Shown here: positions 27,167 through 28,790 of the stretch, piece after piece | Position numbering within the stretch: position 1 is the first letter of the stretch | Layout: each line of letters opens with the position of its first letter | Assembly: GCA_025965735.1 (NCBI GenBank) | Contig: JAOPWK010000099.1 | Location: forward strand, 1-28,790 | DNA length: 28,790 nucleotides | Origin: Frankiales bacterium | GTDB taxonomy: Bacteria; Actinomycetota; Actinomycetes; Mycobacteriales; SCTD01 | Reading direction: 5' to 3' | The notes under the pieces: model-generated | What the model was told of the DNA's origin: nothing | Database searches by the model: none | The model's input: the letters and a program-made list of their open reading frames with translations, nothing else | Translations under genes and position numbers: made by a program

Positions 27167-28591
27167 GTGCTGCCGTCGCGCGTCCGGCGGCTCGGCTACG
27201 GCGTCGCCGTGGTGCTCGTGGCGCTGGTGTCCGCCGGCACCGCCGTCGCCGCCTGGGGCGGGTCCTCGCGGGACATCGGACCGCTGGAGACGCAGCTGTC
27301 GCTGGCGCCGTCGCTCACCGGTGGGATCACCGTCGGCGTCCCGCCGCTGGGCCGGTTGGGCCTCGACACGCACGCAGGCCCGCTGCAGGTGCGCGCCACG
27401 GTCACCGGCATCGACCCGGCGCGTGCGCGCACCCTGCTCGGCGCGCGCAACCCCGGACGGGTCGTCACCGCGCAGGTCACTGCCGACTCGCAGGACGCCG
27501 TCGCGGCCGCGGCCACCCGCGCGCTGCTGCTGGGACTGGCCGCTTCCGGGGTCGCCTGCGCGCTGGTGTTCCGTCGCCGCCGCGCCGTCCTCGGCGGGAC
27601 GGCTGCCTTCACCGCGGTGCTGGCCGCCTCCGCCGTCGTGGCCGGCGCGACGCTGCGCACCGAGGCGCTGGTCGAGCCGCGCTTCGACGGCCTGCTCGTG
27701 CAGGCCCCCGCCCTCATCGGCCGGGTCGAGAGCTTCGAGGCCTACAGCGAGCGCGTCGCGCAGCTGACGTCGAACGTCGCGCGCGTGTACGGCAGCCTCG
27801 CCACGCTGCCGGCTGCACCCGGGCCGGAGAGCACCCGCGTGCTCTGGGTCTCCGACGTGCACCTGAACCCGCAGGCCTTCGCCGTGATGGCCCAGCTCAT
27901 CGAGCAGTTCGACGTCGCAGCCATCGTGGACACCGGGGACCTGACCGACCTCGGCAGCGTCCCGGAGAACCGGCTCATCTCGGCGGTGGGCACCTTCGGC
28001 GTGCCCTACCTGTACGTCCGCGGGAACCACGACTCGCGCGCGGTGACGCAGTCCTACGTCGCTCGGCAGAAGGGCGTGCGCGTGCTGGACGACGGCGACA
28101 TCGTCGAGGTGGCGGGCATCCGCTTCGCCGGTACGGGTGACCCGACGTTCACGCCGAACAAGCAGGTGAAGACCGAGCGCGAGGCCGACGACGAGCGGCT
28201 GCGGGCCGCGGGCGAGGCGCTGCGCGACACCATCGACGTGGACCCCGCGCCCGTGGACGTGGCGCTCGTGCATCAGCCGAAGATGGCCGTCCCGCTGTTC
28301 GGCAAGGTGCCGCTGGTGCTCGACGGCCACGTGCACGAGCGCGGCAGCCGGTTCGGCGACGGGACGCTCGAGTTGACGCAGGGCTCTTCCGGAGGTGCCG
28401 GGCTGCGCACGCTCGACCGCACCGAGGAGGCGCTGCCGCTGCAGATGTCGATCCTGCACTTCGACGCCGACGGGGAGCTGCTGGCCGTCGACGACGTCAG
28501 CGTCGGCGGCCTGGGCCAGAGCTCGGTGACGGTCGACCGCAAGTCGCCCGCCTCCTACGAGGGATCCGACCCGCCGCCCGAGGACGAGTAG
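27167..28591 (+). CDS. Membrane-anchored metallophosphoesterase
   Basis: About 474 aa. Three N-terminal helices (about 8-30, 120-137 and 144-165) with an RRRR loop between the second and third put the catalytic domain outside the cell. That domain (about 220-430) carries the calcineurin-like motifs: SDVHLN, GDLTD, GNHDSR, a late VALVHQP and DGHVHERG, which bind two metal ions. The likely substrate is a phosphodiester or phosphomonoester, and is unknown. GTG 27167 is preferred because GGAGGGGG lies 8 nt upstream; GTG 27149, 7 nt after a -10-like TACTGT, would add 6 residues as a leaderless start. The C-terminus is acidic and unstructured. Confidence 0.82.
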   Translation: MLPSRVRRLGYGVAVVLVALVSAGTAVAAWGGSSRDIGPLETQLSLAPSLTGGITVGVPPLGRLGLDTHAGPLQVRATVTGIDPARARTLLGARNPGRVVTAQVTADSQDAVAAAATRALLLGLAASGVACALVFRRRRAVLGGTAAFTAVLAASAVVAGATLRTEALVEPRFDGLLVQAPALIGRVESFEAYSERVAQLTSNVARVYGSLATLPAAPGPESTRVLWVSDVHLNPQAFAVMAQLIEQFDVAAIVDTGDLTDLGSVPENRLISAVGTFGVPYLYVRGNHDSRAVTQSYVARQKGVRVLDDGDIVEVAGIRFAGTGDPTFTPNKQVKTEREADDERLRAAGEALRDTIDVDPAPVDVALVHQPKMAVPLFGKVPLVLDGHVHERGSRFGDGTLELTQGSSGGAGLRTLDRTEEALPLQMSILHFDADGELLAVDDVSVGGLGQSSVTVDRKSPASYEGSDPPPEDE

Positions 28592-28639
28592 CGGCGCAGC
28601 GGGCCCGGCGTCCTGCACCGTCGGCCCTAGCCTGCGCCG
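28592..28639 (+). terminator. Inverted repeat after the metallophosphoesterase gene
   Basis: CGGCGCAG (28592-28599) is matched by CTGCGCCG (28632-28639), with GGGCC and GGCCC inside. It begins one base after the stop. The right arm overlaps the -10-like TAGCCT of the next gene, so folding and initiation there would compete. Confidence 0.4.
28628..28633 (+). promoter_or_regulatory. Probable -10 (TAGCCT) for the leaderless SRPBCC gene
   Basis: TAGCCT ends 7 nt before the GTG at 28641, the same hexamer as upstream of gamma-glutamyltransferase. Confidence 0.45.
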
Positions 28640-28640
28640 G

Positions 28641-28790
28641 GTGATCGGTGACCGGTGGGGCGTCACGGACGACGAGGTCGCGCGGACCTTCCCGTGCGAC
28701 GCGCTGGTTCCGGAACCCGCCCTGGAGGTGTGGCGTGGGGTCGCGGTGCACGCGACCACGGAGCAGGTGTGGCCGTGGGTGCGCCAGCTC
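28641..28790 (+). CDS. SRPBCC-family protein (5' part, runs off the window end)
   Basis: The first 50 codons of a gene starting at GTG 28641, open to the window end. The visible part, with GVTDDEVARTFPCDALVPEP and then VWRGVAVHATTEQVWPWVRQL (split by two residues), matches the start of the polyketide-cyclase/dehydrase-like SRPBCC proteins, in which a W-R-x-V-x-V-x-A-x-x-x-x-V-W strand-helix opens a lipid- or small-molecule-binding fold. The role is unknown and the C-terminus is unseen. Confidence 0.6.
   Translation, partial: MIGDRWGVTDDEVARTFPCDALVPEPALEVWRGVAVHATTEQVWPWVRQL

Noticed and set aside
1..28790. CRISPR arrays, insertion sequences, phage genes or long tandem repeats
   Set aside because: None seen when reading for regularly spaced repeats, terminal inverted repeats or transposase/integrase motifs on both strands.

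Overview
The window is 28.8 kb of very GC-rich DNA whose genes put G or C in almost every third codon position, with many GTG starts. It suggests a free-living, high-GC actinomycete chromosome: there is an IdeR/DtxR-type iron box, a bacterioferritin/Bfd pair, a fused indolepyruvate:ferredoxin oxidoreductase paired with an Lrp/AsnC regulator, and a GH65/beta-phosphoglucomutase pair like Rv3400-Rv3401 of mycobacteria. I see no transposase, integrase, phage gene, CRISPR array or rRNA. Most genes are housekeeping, metabolic or accessory chromosomal genes.

Layout. 1-772: 5' part of a secreted beta-propeller protein (-). 851-1489: GNAT acetyltransferase and tRNA-Ser(GCT). 2803-1499: bfd-bfr-mntP metal operon (-) with an iron box. 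2892-4857: DUF1801 protein, two paralogous small coiled-coil proteins facing each other across a hairpin, and a DUF305 membrane protein. 4910-7243: tRNA-Arg(ACG) and a SNF2-type helicase, followed by a frameshifted convergent gene remnant (7585-7240). 7680-11178: a 154-aa protein of unknown function, a secreted repeat protein, and an OmpR-type response regulator with its sensor kinase. 11198-15245: Lrp-type regulator and indolepyruvate oxidoreductase. 15242-18874 (-): membrane protein, membrane-anchored thioredoxin-fold protein, TauE/SafE exporter and gamma-glutamyltransferase; the last two overlap by 4 nt. 18905-19831: acetamidase/formamidase. 21292-19848 (-): GNAT and SMP-30. 21305-21642: gene fragments. 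21643-22632: secreted beta-lactamase-fold protein. 23929-22655 (-): AI-2E family membrane protein. 23975-27081: beta-phosphoglucomutase and GH65 phosphorylase. 27167-28591: membrane-anchored metallophosphoesterase. 28641-end: start of an SRPBCC protein.

Regulation is the most informative layer. Upstream of the secreted repeat protein (8255) and of the response regulator (9029) there are TCACAGG-like direct repeats with an 11-bp period. Both sets sit exactly 49 bp (first repeat to hexamer) upstream of the same hexamer, CAACCT. This predicts that the two-component system regulates itself and the secreted protein. A palindrome (11704-11726) between the Lrp gene and the oxidoreductase is a likely Lrp operator. 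At least a dozen genes have a -10-like hexamer (TANNNT, CAGGCT or CAGGAT) ending 6-7 nt before the start codon, which points to widespread leaderless transcription and fixes several start codons.

No clear defence system or biosynthetic cluster is present. The best candidates for undescribed biology are the convergent paralogue pair at 3282-4069, the two-component regulon, and the fragment zone around 21.3-21.6 kb, which holds a truncated paralogue of the 154-aa protein at 7680.
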